From: Flavobacteriales bacterium
GTDB taxonomy: Bacteria > Bacteroidota > Bacteroidia > Flavobacteriales_D > Crocinitomicaceae
Assembly: GCA_947475095.1 (NCBI GenBank)
Contig: CANJLG010000009.1
Span: 1-64,000, forward strand
Length of the DNA stretch: 64,000 nt
Direction: 5' to 3'
The translations under genes were made by a program, and so were the position numbers. Below, piece by piece: positions 52,883-60,996 of the stretch. The number at the start of each line of letters is the position of its first letter. Within the stretch, counting starts at the first letter, position 1. A model generated the notes under the pieces. That model saw only the letters and a list, made by a program, of their open reading frames with translations, was not told where the DNA came from and searched no databases.

Positions 52883-52889
52883 TAATTCG

Positions 52890-53289
52890 TGGAGTCGGAG
52901 GGGTTCGAACCCTCGTCCAAACGACGAATATTCCAGCTTTCTACATGCTTATTTCTTGATTGGTTTTCGATTGTGAGACGGACAAGAACACCCAAACTCA
53001 CAACTTAGCTTCTAAAGTTTCGCAAGCGCTTAGAAACATCGCGAATGCTAGCCTGATGGGATGAACTTCCGATTGGTAAATCTAACAGGCAGAAATCTAC
53101 CGGAAGTACTCGTCCAACCTACTAAACTTCGATCGGATAAAGCCAACTAACTATCAGTTAATTAAGCAGCAAGTGCGTATGACGTATTGTCAATTATTGT
53201 TCGCAAAAAGATATTTAAGAGGTTCCTTGCAACCCTCTGCATGCTGACACTTGACTACCGCTATCGCTGTCAAATCCAATGTCGACCCC
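52890..53289 (-). ncRNA. ssrA: Transfer-messenger RNA (tmRNA)
   Basis: Trans-translation RNA that frees stalled ribosomes. The 5' end GGGGTCGACATTGGATTTGA and 3' end GGGTTCGAACCCCTCCGACT CCA form the acceptor stem (GGGGTCG with CGACTCC, one G-U) and a perfect T-arm. The tag frame ends DNTSYALAA then TAA (near 53166-53195), the usual ALAA degradation tag. The genome does not encode the full CCA (ACGA follows), so it must be added. About 400 nt. Its 3' end has served as a site for accretion of the repeats and island to the left. Confidence 0.95.
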
Positions 53290-53303
53290 AAAGAACTAAG
53301 TCA

Positions 53304-53332
53304 CAAAGGTAAGTAATGTTACACGTATTCAA
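53304..53332 (-). promoter_or_regulatory. Promoter of ssrA (TTG-N18-TACCTTTG)
   Basis: Minus strand: TTG at 53330-53332 and TACCTTTG at 53304-53311, 18 bp spacer, placing initiation a few bases before the mature tmRNA 5' end at 53289. Confidence 0.65.
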
Positions 53333-53353
53333 TTAACTATTTAATTTCTGGGC

Positions 53354-53380
53354 AAAAAAAAAGTGAGCAACGCCCACTTT
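53354..53380 (-). terminator. Terminator of the DUF2795 gene
   Basis: Minus-strand hairpin AAAGTGGGC-GTT-GCTCACTTT followed by a run of T, 24 bp after the stop. Confidence 0.8.
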
Positions 53381-53403
53381 CCTATAACAATGCTTCTTAC
53401 TTT

Positions 53404-53625
53404 TTAATATTCATCCTCGTTAAACAAGAAATCTTCTCTAGAAGGATAATCTGGCCAAATTTCTTCAATACTTTCATAAATGTCACCCTCGTCCTCTAAA
53501 TCTTGAAGATTTTCTACCACTTCAAGTGGTGAACCATTACGTATCGCGAAATCAATTAATTCATCTTTTGATGCAGGCCATGGCGCATCTTCTAAATATG
53601 AGGCTAATTCAAGTGTCCAGTACAT
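53404..53625 (-). CDS. DUF2795-family small protein
   Basis: Small acidic protein widespread in Bacteroidota, function unknown. The sequence MYWTLELASYLEDAPWPASKDELIDFAI, then VVENLQDLEDEGDIYESIEEIWPDYPS, is highly conserved in the phylum. The track start at 53658 lies inside the promoter; Met12 at 53625 is the family start, so 73 aa. Its own promoter and terminator make it monocistronic. A regulatory or DNA-structure role has been guessed for the family but is not visible here. Confidence 0.88.
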   Translation of the reverse strand: MYWTLELASYLEDAPWPASKDELIDFAIRNGSPLEVVENLQDLEDEGDIYESIEEIWPDYPSREDFLFNEDEY

Positions 53626-53655
53626 AATGTCAGGTGTTAAAATTGTAAGTTTCGG

Positions 53656-53685
53656 CAAAAGTAACCTTTATTTTTAATTATGCAA
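53656..53685 (-). promoter_or_regulatory. Promoter of the DUF2795 gene (TTG-N19-TACTTTTG)
   Basis: Minus strand TTG at 53683-53685 and TACTTTTG at 53656-53663 with a 19-bp spacer, the best consensus promoter in the window; it decides the start at 53625. Confidence 0.65.
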
Positions 53686-53730
53686 TTAATCGAAAATAAA
53701 CTTTTTGTTTATTTTTATTTTGGACTAATA

Positions 53731-54279
53731 TTAATGCTTTGGAATCCATTTAACTTCAACTATTCCAATGTCTTGCCCTAGTTTTCTACCTAAGACAAAT
53801 AAGTAATCACTTAGACGATTCATATAGGATAAAATCAAAGGGTCTACGACAGAGTTTTGCGCTAAAGTAACCACATTTCGCTCAGCCCTTCTGCACACAC
53901 ATCGCGCAATATGACAGATAGAAACGATGGAGTGGCCACCGGGAAGAATAAAATGCTTCATTTCCGGCAACACTTCTTCCATTTGATCCATCCAATCTTC
54001 AAGAACTACGATGTCTTCTGCATTAATTTCAGGTAGTTTCATCGTTGAATGTTCCGGATCAGCGGCAAGGCAAGAACCCATCGTAAACAATCGATCTTGA
54101 ATGATTAACAATTGTTGAATATAAACTTCATTAATGGATTGATCTCTCAATAATCCAATGTGCGCGTTCAATTCATCTAAGGTGCCATAGGCTTCAATGC
54201 GTAAATGACTTTTAAGCACTTTCGTGCCTCCAATTAGTCCTGTTTGACCGCCATCACCTTTCTTGGTATATATTTTCAT
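53731..54279 (-). CDS. Cob(I)alamin adenosyltransferase, PduO type
   Basis: Transfers adenosyl from ATP to cob(I)alamin to make coenzyme B12. N-terminal ATP loop KIYTKKGDGGQTGLIGG, then LRIEAYGTLDELNAHIGLLRD (about 26-46) and RCVCRRAERNVV (about 126-137), the catalytic Arg/Asp cluster of PduO enzymes. At 182 aa it is normal. One base after ispH on the same strand, so co-transcribed. It implies B12-dependent enzymes (for example methylmalonyl-CoA mutase) in the organism. Confidence 0.93.
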   Translation of the reverse strand: MKIYTKKGDGGQTGLIGGTKVLKSHLRIEAYGTLDELNAHIGLLRDQSINEVYIQQLLIIQDRLFTMGSCLAADPEHSTMKLPEINAEDIVVLEDWMDQMEEVLPEMKHFILPGGHSIVSICHIARCVCRRAERNVVTLAQNSVVDPLILSYMNRLSDYLFVLGRKLGQDIGIVEVKWIPKH

Positions 54280-54280
54280 A

Positions 54281-55498
54281 CTATAAGTCTAAGAGTACTT
54301 CTTCAATTGATTTATCTTCTTCACAAAGCGTTAAAATTCGCTGAATCACTTCGTCCATCAAGGAGTCAGGGCAAGAAGCACCTGAGGTAAGCGCGATGTT
54401 TATATGCGGTAAATCGGGCAAAAATGAGGGCCGCTGCTCCACAAATTTCTGATGGATATTAAAACTATGGATTTCATTTTTTGAAATGATTTCGCTTTCG
54501 TCTTTGATAAAATAGGTGGGAAATTTTGATTCTAATATTTCTACCAAATGAGTTGTATTAGAGCTATTGTAGCCTCCAATTACAATGGCTAAATCATACT
54601 CATTATCCATTAATGAAAGGGTAGAGGTTTGATTATCGTTTGTGGCATAACAAAGTGTATCCCGCGTGTCTGCCATGTGATTTTTGATATTTTCGGCTCC
54701 AAATTTTTCAATTAATACAGAACGAAGATAAGCAGTGATTGACTCTGTTTCAGTGGCAAGCATGGTCGTTTGGTTAACGACACCAATTCTTACTAAATCA
54801 AGTTCAGGATTAAAATTCGCTGTATATTTTCCTTCAAAATAAGGATAGAAATTGGCTTGATCAATATCTCCAGATATTATTTTCCCTAAATAAACAGCTT
54901 CCTCCATGTCTTTAATGACAAGAGATGGTGAAATAGCTGCACTCCGAGAAAAAGTGGCTCTGGTTTCTTCATGTTCGGCTTTACCGTGGATAATTATGGT
55001 ATGTCCTTGTGATCCCAATTTCCCAGAACGGTTCCATACTTTCTCTACAAAAGGGCAAGTTGTATTGTATGCTTGAATATCACATCCAATAATTTTCAGG
55101 CGATCTTCAATGTCTAAGGTTGTTCCAAAGGCAGGAATGATAACGATGTCTTCCGCCTTCAATGACTCAAAACTTATTAATTGTTTCCCATCCGTATCTT
55201 GTAAAAAAGCAATGCCGATTTTAGTTAAATCATCATTAACCGCAGGATTGTGAATCATTTGGCTAAGCAAGTAAATTCGTTTCTCGGGATTCTCTTTTAT
55301 CGCTCTATAAGCAATTTCAATGGCATTTTCGACACCGTAGCAAAATCCAAAATGACGCGCCAAATGAAACGTAATCTTGTTAAAATGAAGAACTGATGGC
55401 GAAAAATCTTGTTTTCTCGGATCTTGTATTTTACGCTTAGCTTTTACGCGACTAATGATAGGTGAACGATAAAAAGAAGGTACATCAAATTTTTTCAT
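54281..55498 (-). CDS. ispH: 4-hydroxy-3-methylbut-2-enyl diphosphate reductase, long form
   Basis: Last enzyme of the MEP isoprenoid pathway, a 3-Cys iron-sulfur protein giving IPP and DMAPP. The three conserved Cys lie in HFGFCYGVENAI (about 53), NTTCPFVEKVW (about 145) and SGASCPDSLMDEV (about 378). The length of 405 aa is about 90 residues over the E. coli type and resembles the cyanobacterial/plant form, with an N-terminal extension of about 45 residues and inner insertions. Has its own promoter at 55543-55550. Confidence 0.94.
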   Translation of the reverse strand: MKKFDVPSFYRSPIISRVKAKRKIQDPRKQDFSPSVLHFNKITFHLARHFGFCYGVENAIEIAYRAIKENPEKRIYLLSQMIHNPAVNDDLTKIGIAFLQDTDGKQLISFESLKAEDIVIIPAFGTTLDIEDRLKIIGCDIQAYNTTCPFVEKVWNRSGKLGSQGHTIIIHGKAEHEETRATFSRSAAISPSLVIKDMEEAVYLGKIISGDIDQANFYPYFEGKYTANFNPELDLVRIGVVNQTTMLATETESITAYLRSVLIEKFGAENIKNHMADTRDTLCYATNDNQTSTLSLMDNEYDLAIVIGGYNSSNTTHLVEILESKFPTYFIKDESEIISKNEIHSFNIHQKFVEQRPSFLPDLPHINIALTSGASCPDSLMDEVIQRILTLCEEDKSIEEVLLDL

Positions 55499-55542
55499 AC
55501 TAAGGCCTTAACCAATTAAGCGTAACAATGTTCACAGTCGAG

Positions 55543-55550
55543 CAAAGATA
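55543..55550 (-). promoter_or_regulatory. Candidate -7 box (TATCTTTG) of ispH
   Basis: TAnnTTTG on the minus strand, 45 bp before the ispH start and just after the upstream gene's terminator; a TTG lies 16 bp further upstream in the hairpin loop. Confidence 0.45.
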
Positions 55551-55553
55551 AAA

Positions 55554-55590
55554 AAGAAAAGGCTACCAAATGAAATGATAGCCTTTTCTT
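55554..55590 (-). terminator. Terminator of the DUF4139 gene
   Basis: Perfect 12-bp arms AAGAAAAGGCTA and TAGCCTTTTCTT around a 13-bp loop, 16 bp after the stop of the MuiA-like gene. Confidence 0.8.
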
Positions 55591-55605
55591 ACTAAATTGA
55601 ATTAT

Positions 55606-57288
55606 TTAATAGATTTCTAAGTTTTTATCCTTTGGATGTTTCACTTTGAAATCATAATCAATTACTTTCTTTTCTTTTGGTTTTAGCGTGAATGACCATT
55701 CGAGTAATCCAGTTCGATCGTCAAATCTACCTTTAGCAAAATTATCTGATTCAATGGTGATTTCTCCATTTTGTGTAATAGGTAGTTGATCTTGAACCAC
55801 GATATCAATAGCACTCGATTTCTGATTGCTTATTTCAATGGAGTAGGCAAAGGTCCGTTCTCTTTTATCGCCTATGATTTTATCTTTTAACTCTTTTTTC
55901 AATAGCGTTCGTTTTACAATGATACTTGGGTCTTTTCCAAGAGATAAATTCAAGGTGTCATCCATGTTCGTCGGATCAATATAGGTTTCACCAATATACG
56001 AACCGTCAAAGAAAATATTTGCCTGCCCAGGAACAAGTTGAAGGTTTTCCAACTTTGTCATTTGAGCCACAAGATAAACAGATGCATCAAGTTTTGGAAC
56101 AGCGTAATATTTAAATTTAGTATCCAACTCAGCTGTTTTAATTAGGACAATATGACTATCGCTATTCGATTTGATGGAGTAGGGCAGGTCGATTTTAAAT
56201 TCCGCTGAAATTAATCGGTGAACAACAGTTGTGAATTCATCTGCTCCCATGATATTTTTATCATCATCCTGTTCCTCACTTAATGTATACCCTCTATTGA
56301 AAAGCGCTTGAGATGTAACTTGTACTTCTTGTAATTGATTCATATTATCCTTTCTTTTTCTTTCTGATTTATAAATATTATAATCTATATACCAAGGATT
56401 TAAAGTTGGTTTGGTTTTATTTACGTTTGGATTATTCGTTGAAATGGTTAAGCCAACATTTTCCCAATCGAGTCCAGTTGTTTGATATACCTGAGCTTTA
56501 TAGGTTAAGTTAATCTTCCCCGTATTGGAATCGCTTCTTAAATCATAAAGGGGAGTCCATCCGGCATTTGAAACTACGTATGAAAAGTTTAGCTTACCCG
56601 TAACTGCTGTTTTTGCGGATACGGTAATGGTAATCCTTGGTATCGGAACAATATTGTTATCAATAGATCCATTGTTATTTAGGTAGTTCCTTAAGTCATT
56701 GAGTCGGGTATCCATGACTGTTTTCTTTGTCATTTTCTCTTGCTTCTTTTTTTCAAGCGCCAATAGTTTTTTATTTAATTCGGTCATTTTTGTCGCATAA
56801 TATTCTACCGTCTGTTTCAGCAAGTTGATTGAGTCATTTACTTTACCGATACTCCTTACCATGCCATTTGATGAGATAATCTGTTTGGAAGCAACTAAGA
56901 CATTGATTTCATCTTGAATGTCCTGAAGGTCATATCCTACTATTCGCAAGGAATCTTCCAATAATTGAATATCGCGCTTTGTTTTAAGGTCAAGACCATT
57001 ATTGGTGTAATTTGGCTGAGGATAAAATAAAGAATAGCGTGTATCTAAAATTACTAAGTCGCCAATTCCTTTTACCTGAATACTTTTAGGGTCAATAAAA
57101 GAACTGATTCCCTCAATAATTATCTCGGTAACGCCAATTTTAACCGAATAATTTGCTTTGTGATGCAGTTGTGCGCCTTGCGCATATACTGTTACATCAG
57201 TCAGTGTAGACTTGATGATTTCTTTTTCTGTTGCGTGTAAGCAATTGCTAGATAAAACTAGACAAAAAGCAATAAGGATTTTTTTCAT
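55606..57288 (-). CDS. DUF4139/MuiA-family protein, secreted
   Basis: Mucoidy-inhibitor A family: signal peptide (MKKILIAFCLVLSSNCLHA), DUF4140-type N-terminal domain (STLTDVTVYAQGAQLHHKANYSV), a coiled coil (about 90-190, LNKKLLALEKKKQEKMTKKT) and DUF4139 (about 205-560, NAGWTPLYDLRSDSNTGKINLTYKAQV). It ends in PKEKKVIDYDFKVKHPKD. At 560 aa it is normal. Biochemical role unknown; enterobacterial homologues affect capsule production. Possible cell-surface or periplasmic scaffold. Confidence 0.88.
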   Translation of the reverse strand: MKKILIAFCLVLSSNCLHATEKEIIKSTLTDVTVYAQGAQLHHKANYSVKIGVTEIIIEGISSFIDPKSIQVKGIGDLVILDTRYSLFYPQPNYTNNGLDLKTKRDIQLLEDSLRIVGYDLQDIQDEINVLVASKQIISSNGMVRSIGKVNDSINLLKQTVEYYATKMTELNKKLLALEKKKQEKMTKKTVMDTRLNDLRNYLNNNGSIDNNIVPIPRITITVSAKTAVTGKLNFSYVVSNAGWTPLYDLRSDSNTGKINLTYKAQVYQTTGLDWENVGLTISTNNPNVNKTKPTLNPWYIDYNIYKSERKRKDNMNQLQEVQVTSQALFNRGYTLSEEQDDDKNIMGADEFTTVVHRLISAEFKIDLPYSIKSNSDSHIVLIKTAELDTKFKYYAVPKLDASVYLVAQMTKLENLQLVPGQANIFFDGSYIGETYIDPTNMDDTLNLSLGKDPSIIVKRTLLKKELKDKIIGDKRERTFAYSIEISNQKSSAIDIVVQDQLPITQNGEITIESDNFAKGRFDDRTGLLEWSFTLKPKEKKVIDYDFKVKHPKDKNLEIY

Positions 57289-57346
57289 AGGATTAGTTTT
57301 TATGCGCTTACATACGCATTTGTGAAACGTTCAAAAGGTCTTGAAA

Positions 57347-58735
57347 TTAATGTGTAAGTGCTTGAATTTCAGAAACAATACGAAGTGCGAGTTGATCAGC
57401 AAGTGCTGAATCCTTGCTTTCAGCATAGATACGAATAATGGGCTCAGTATTACTTTTACGAAGATGCACCCATTCTTTCCCGATATAAATTTTTACTCCA
57501 TCTGTTGTATCTACTTCTTCGTGCGCATATTTATTCGCCATTGCAAGTAGAATGGCATCAACATCTGTAGTTGGGGATAAATCAATTTTATTCTTTGAAA
57601 TAGAATACGCTGGAAATTGATCCCTAAAATCAGTTAAGGGTTTTTTATTTTCTGCCAAATGCGATAAAAATAAGGCAATTCCAACCAATGAATCCCTTCC
57701 ATAATGAAGATCAGGATAGATTACACCGCCATTTCCTTCACCACCAATTACGGCGTTGATTTCCTTCATTTTAGCAACCACATTTACTTCGCCAACCGCA
57801 GCTGCAGCATAGATTTGGCCTTTTTCTTCGGTGATATCGCGTAGAGCGCGAGTAGATGACAAATTTGACACTGTGGCTCCTGGCGTTTTCGATACTACAT
57901 AATCAGCTACAGCAACCAATGTGTATTCCTCCCCGAACATCGAACCGTCCTCACATACAAAAGCGAGACGATCAACATCAGGATCAACTGTTAAACCAAA
58001 ATCAGCTTTTGTTTCCACAATCTTATTAGAAAGATCAACGAGATGAGCAGGGAGCGGTTCAGGATTATGTGGGAATTCACCCGTAGGATCGCAATATAAT
58101 TCTATAACCTGTTCAACGCCTAAGGCCTTAAGCAAGGCAGGGACAAATATACCACCGCTCGAATTAACTGCATCGACCACAATTTTGAAATTTGCTTCCT
58201 TAATAGCTGAAATGTTTACAAGTGCTAATGCTAAAATGGCATCAATGTGTTTCTGCAAGTAAGAGTTATCATGGATAACGGTACCGATATTATCGACATC
58301 ACAAAAATCAAATAACTCATTTTCAGCTATATGAAGCACTTCTTCTCCATCTTTACCTGAGATAAATTCTCCTTTATTATTTAATAATTTTAAGGCGTTC
58401 CATTGTTTTGGATTATGACTAGCCGTAAGGATTATCCCGCCGTTCGCATTTTCGAGTGGAACAGCAATTTCAACTGTTGGGGTTGTTGATAATCCAAGAT
58501 TAATGACATCGATACCAAGACCGATAAGCGTAGAAACGACTAAATCCGAAATCATAGGTCCTGAAATACGTGCATCTCGTCCTATGACAACTTTTACTTT
58601 TTTAGTACTTGATTGTTGGATAATCCACGTACCATAAGCGGCAGCAAACTTAACGGCATCAATAGGAGTGAGGCCATCATTTACTTTTCCTCCAATAGTA
58701 CCTCTAATTCCAGAAATCGATTTTATCAGTGTCAT
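57347..58735 (-). CDS. glmM: Phosphoglucosamine mutase
   Basis: Alpha-D-phosphohexomutase converting glucosamine 6-phosphate to glucosamine 1-phosphate for peptidoglycan and LPS precursors. Active Ser in LTASHNPKQWNALKLL (about 103), metal loop DPDVDRLAF (about 243), sugar-binding GEGNGGVIYPDLHYGRDS (about 328) and phosphate-binding RKSNTEPIIRIYAES near the end. At 462 aa it fits. Phosphomannomutase is the alternative, but GEGNGG with this length favours GlmM. It lies 10 bp after ribH. Confidence 0.9.
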   Translation of the reverse strand: MTLIKSISGIRGTIGGKVNDGLTPIDAVKFAAAYGTWIIQQSSTKKVKVVIGRDARISGPMISDLVVSTLIGLGIDVINLGLSTTPTVEIAVPLENANGGIILTASHNPKQWNALKLLNNKGEFISGKDGEEVLHIAENELFDFCDVDNIGTVIHDNSYLQKHIDAILALALVNISAIKEANFKIVVDAVNSSGGIFVPALLKALGVEQVIELYCDPTGEFPHNPEPLPAHLVDLSNKIVETKADFGLTVDPDVDRLAFVCEDGSMFGEEYTLVAVADYVVSKTPGATVSNLSSTRALRDITEEKGQIYAAAAVGEVNVVAKMKEINAVIGGEGNGGVIYPDLHYGRDSLVGIALFLSHLAENKKPLTDFRDQFPAYSISKNKIDLSPTTDVDAILLAMANKYAHEEVDTTDGVKIYIGKEWVHLRKSNTEPIIRIYAESKDSALADQLALRIVSEIQALTH

Positions 58736-58745
58736 CGGTCAAAAC

Positions 58746-59234
58746 TTAGTATTTCTTTTTCAAACCTACCATATGTAAGCAGGCAACAGCGCATTCAATT
58801 CCTTTATTGCCATGAATACCTCCAGATCGATCAATTGATTGCTGCTCATTTTCATCCGTTAGAACGCAAAAAGCAATTGGCTTGCTGTGTTTTAACATAA
58901 CATCCATTAATCCATGGGTAGTTCCAGCGCATACAAAATCGAAATGCTTAGTTTCACCCTGAATAACAACACCAATAGCAATGACGCCATCAAATTTATT
59001 TGTATCCAGCATCATTTGACAAGCAAGTGGCAATTCAAAAGCACCTGGCACATATTCAATTGTGATATCGTGTTCCTTTACCCCATTGTCAAGCAATGTC
59101 TGTTGTGCCCCTAATAATAAGTTTGAGGTAATCTTTTTGTTCCAATTAGAAACAACAATGCCGATTTTAAAACCGGCACCATTAGGAACAAAGTCCTTGT
59201 TATATGAAGATAAATTAGTTCCTTCCGTGGCCAT
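58746..59234 (-). CDS. ribH: 6,7-dimethyl-8-ribityllumazine synthase
   Basis: Penultimate riboflavin enzyme, forming icosahedral or pentameric shells. IGIVVSNWNKKITSNLL, YVPGAFELPLACQMML, AIGVVIQGETKHFDFVC and FCVLTDENEQQSIDRSGG are all family blocks with substrate-binding residues. At 162 aa it is normal. The ATG shares one base with the stop of the TPR gene. Confidence 0.95.
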   Translation of the reverse strand: MATEGTNLSSYNKDFVPNGAGFKIGIVVSNWNKKITSNLLLGAQQTLLDNGVKEHDITIEYVPGAFELPLACQMMLDTNKFDGVIAIGVVIQGETKHFDFVCAGTTHGLMDVMLKHSKPIAFCVLTDENEQQSIDRSGGIHGNKGIECAVACLHMVGLKKKY

Positions 59235-59881
59235 TACTTTGCCTTATTACTCGAAACTCTCGCAATGTATTTATCGATTGTAAAAATATTTTGTGAGGCA
59301 TATTCAGGAAATTCATCCCTAATTCGAATATAATGTTCAGCGGCTACACTATACTTTTTTAATTGTTCTGCAACAGCTCCTGCCTTGAATAAGTACATTG
59401 GAGTGGTTAAATTATTTTCCCCTGCAATTGAAGCTTCCTCGTAAAGTTTCAGTGCAGCATCGTATTTTTTTAATTCTACGTTACAATCTCCCTGAAGACC
59501 AATACAAAAAACAGATATATAAGTATCATCAGGATTCGCTTCTTTTAAGCTATTTAATGCCTTAACGAATTGACCTTTGCTCATGTAACATTTACCTAAA
59601 AGATATTGTGCAATTTCTCCACCGTCATAACCATCATATTTTTTGACAGCAGTAATTAATAAAGGAATAGCCTTGTCAATTTCTCCTTTTTTCATATAAT
59701 TTAGAGATATCCAATAACAATCTTTGGACTTCTCGTTAGCTGGCTTCCAAATAAACTGTCGATAAGAAAAATAAAGCAAGACTGAAAGAAATAATCCGCC
59801 AATACAATACGTTGCAATTCGAAATTTTTTATTTGATTTAAAGGATGATTTTAATGAATCTAATGAAAATGTATCTAACAT
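59234..59881 (-). CDS. Membrane-anchored TPR protein
   Basis: N-terminal helix (ATYCIGGLFLSVLLYFSYRQF, about 23-43) then four or five tetratricopeptide-like repeats (AIPLLITAVKKYDGYDGGEIAQYLLGKCYMSKG, ALKLYEEASIAGENN, AAEHYIRIRDEFPEYA). Resembles the YfgM/BamD-like tetratricopeptide proteins common next to ribH in Bacteroidota. Periplasmic by topology. First gene of a ribH-glmM run. Confidence 0.85.
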   Translation of the reverse strand: MLDTFSLDSLKSSFKSNKKFRIATYCIGGLFLSVLLYFSYRQFIWKPANEKSKDCYWISLNYMKKGEIDKAIPLLITAVKKYDGYDGGEIAQYLLGKCYMSKGQFVKALNSLKEANPDDTYISVFCIGLQGDCNVELKKYDAALKLYEEASIAGENNLTTPMYLFKAGAVAEQLKKYSVAAEHYIRIRDEFPEYASQNIFTIDKYIARVSSNKAK

Positions 59882-59898
59882 GCCTATTTTTTAGATTG

Positions 59899-59906
59899 CA
59901 AATTTA
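59899..59906 (-). promoter_or_regulatory. Candidate -7 box (TAAATTTG) of the TPR-ribH-glmM run
   Basis: Exact TAnnTTTG on the minus strand, 17 bp before the start at 59881. Confidence 0.45.
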
Positions 59907-60069
59907 GAATTTTTTTTTGATTTTTTTTTAAATTATCAAAGGTTTAGCGATAAAATTATCAGAGCCTTGTTTGTTCGGAAAAGGATTAAACAAATAAAAG
60001 AATAATTATAAATAATTTATTAGGTGTTTTTGTTATATTTCATTATTGAATTATCTAATTTTACAATCA

Positions 60070-60996
60070 ATGGAAAACAACGATTCTTCAGCAAAAAAAA
60101 CCAAAAATTCAAAGTCTATTATACTTTTAGCTGGATTTAGTTTCATCATCCCGTTACTTTTATTAAATATTTACGACTCCTCTTCTTTGGAATTATCATT
60201 TTCTGATATAAAATTAAAAAAGATGACAGTGGATTCAGCTGAGCCAGCATTAAATATAAAAACGGCAGTTAAAATTAAGCCTAACTTGTTAAAGAATAAT
60301 AATTTAAAGGCCGATTCTAAGAAAAAGTCGCACAATAATCACAAACTGGGAGCAGAAAAAAAAGAGTTGTATTTGGCCATTAACCTAGATTCCATAGTTT
60401 ACACGAAAAAGGCTGACTCAAGTGGTCATCGAATTATGATCATGGGGGATTCTGAATGCGGGGGCTTATTTTCGGTATTGAATGATTATTGTTATCAAAA
60501 TGGACATGAATTAGTAGCGAGTTTAGTATGGAATTCAGCAACTATTTTAAATTTTGCCTATTCGGACACAGTAATAAAAGCGATTAATAAATACGAGCCA
60601 ACGTTTATTTTCATTGTTGTAGGCTTAAATGAAATTTATGCATCAGATTTAAAGAAGCGTAAAAGTGCAGCAGAAATTCTTGCCAATAAAATCAAAGGAA
60701 TACCTTACGCTTGGATTGGGCCAGCAAATTATGCAGAAGATAATGGCATTAATGCTGCATTTGCTTCAGCTGCAGAACCGGGGAGTTTTTTTCTTTCAAA
60801 AGATTTAAATCTACCTAAAGGTCAGGATGGAAGACACCCAAACTCATTAGGATATCAAATTTGGATGGCGGCTATTGCAAATTGGTTAGAAACTGAGGCT
60901 AAGTACCATCTAGAGATGAAACATCCAGCAATTCGCGGTCAGAAAATAAGAGCTAAGATTATAAATTTAAATGCTGCAAAGTACCGTGGATATTAA
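60070..60996 (+). CDS. Membrane-anchored SGNH-hydrolase-like protein (O-acylation partner)
   Basis: 308 aa: one N-terminal helix (SIILLAGFSFIIPLLLLNIY, about 16-36), a basic linker, then an SGNH/GDSL-like domain from about 120: IMGDSECGGLFSVL (block I, catalytic Ser), FIFIVVGLNEIYASD (block III region) and DGRHPNSLGYQIW (block V, Asp-x-x-His). Start moved from the track TTG to ATG 60070. It overlaps the MBOAT gene by 26 bp; such pairs (as in AlgI/AlgX or PatA/PatB) move acetyl groups onto cell-surface glycans, so the active site should face the periplasm. Confidence 0.85.
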   Translation: MENNDSSAKKTKNSKSIILLAGFSFIIPLLLLNIYDSSSLELSFSDIKLKKMTVDSAEPALNIKTAVKIKPNLLKNNNLKADSKKKSHNNHKLGAEKKELYLAINLDSIVYTKKADSSGHRIMIMGDSECGGLFSVLNDYCYQNGHELVASLVWNSATILNFAYSDTVIKAINKYEPTFIFIVVGLNEIYASDLKKRKSAAEILANKIKGIPYAWIGPANYAEDNGINAAFASAAEPGSFFLSKDLNLPKGQDGRHPNSLGYQIWMAAIANWLETEAKYHLEMKHPAIRGQKIRAKIINLNAAKYRGY

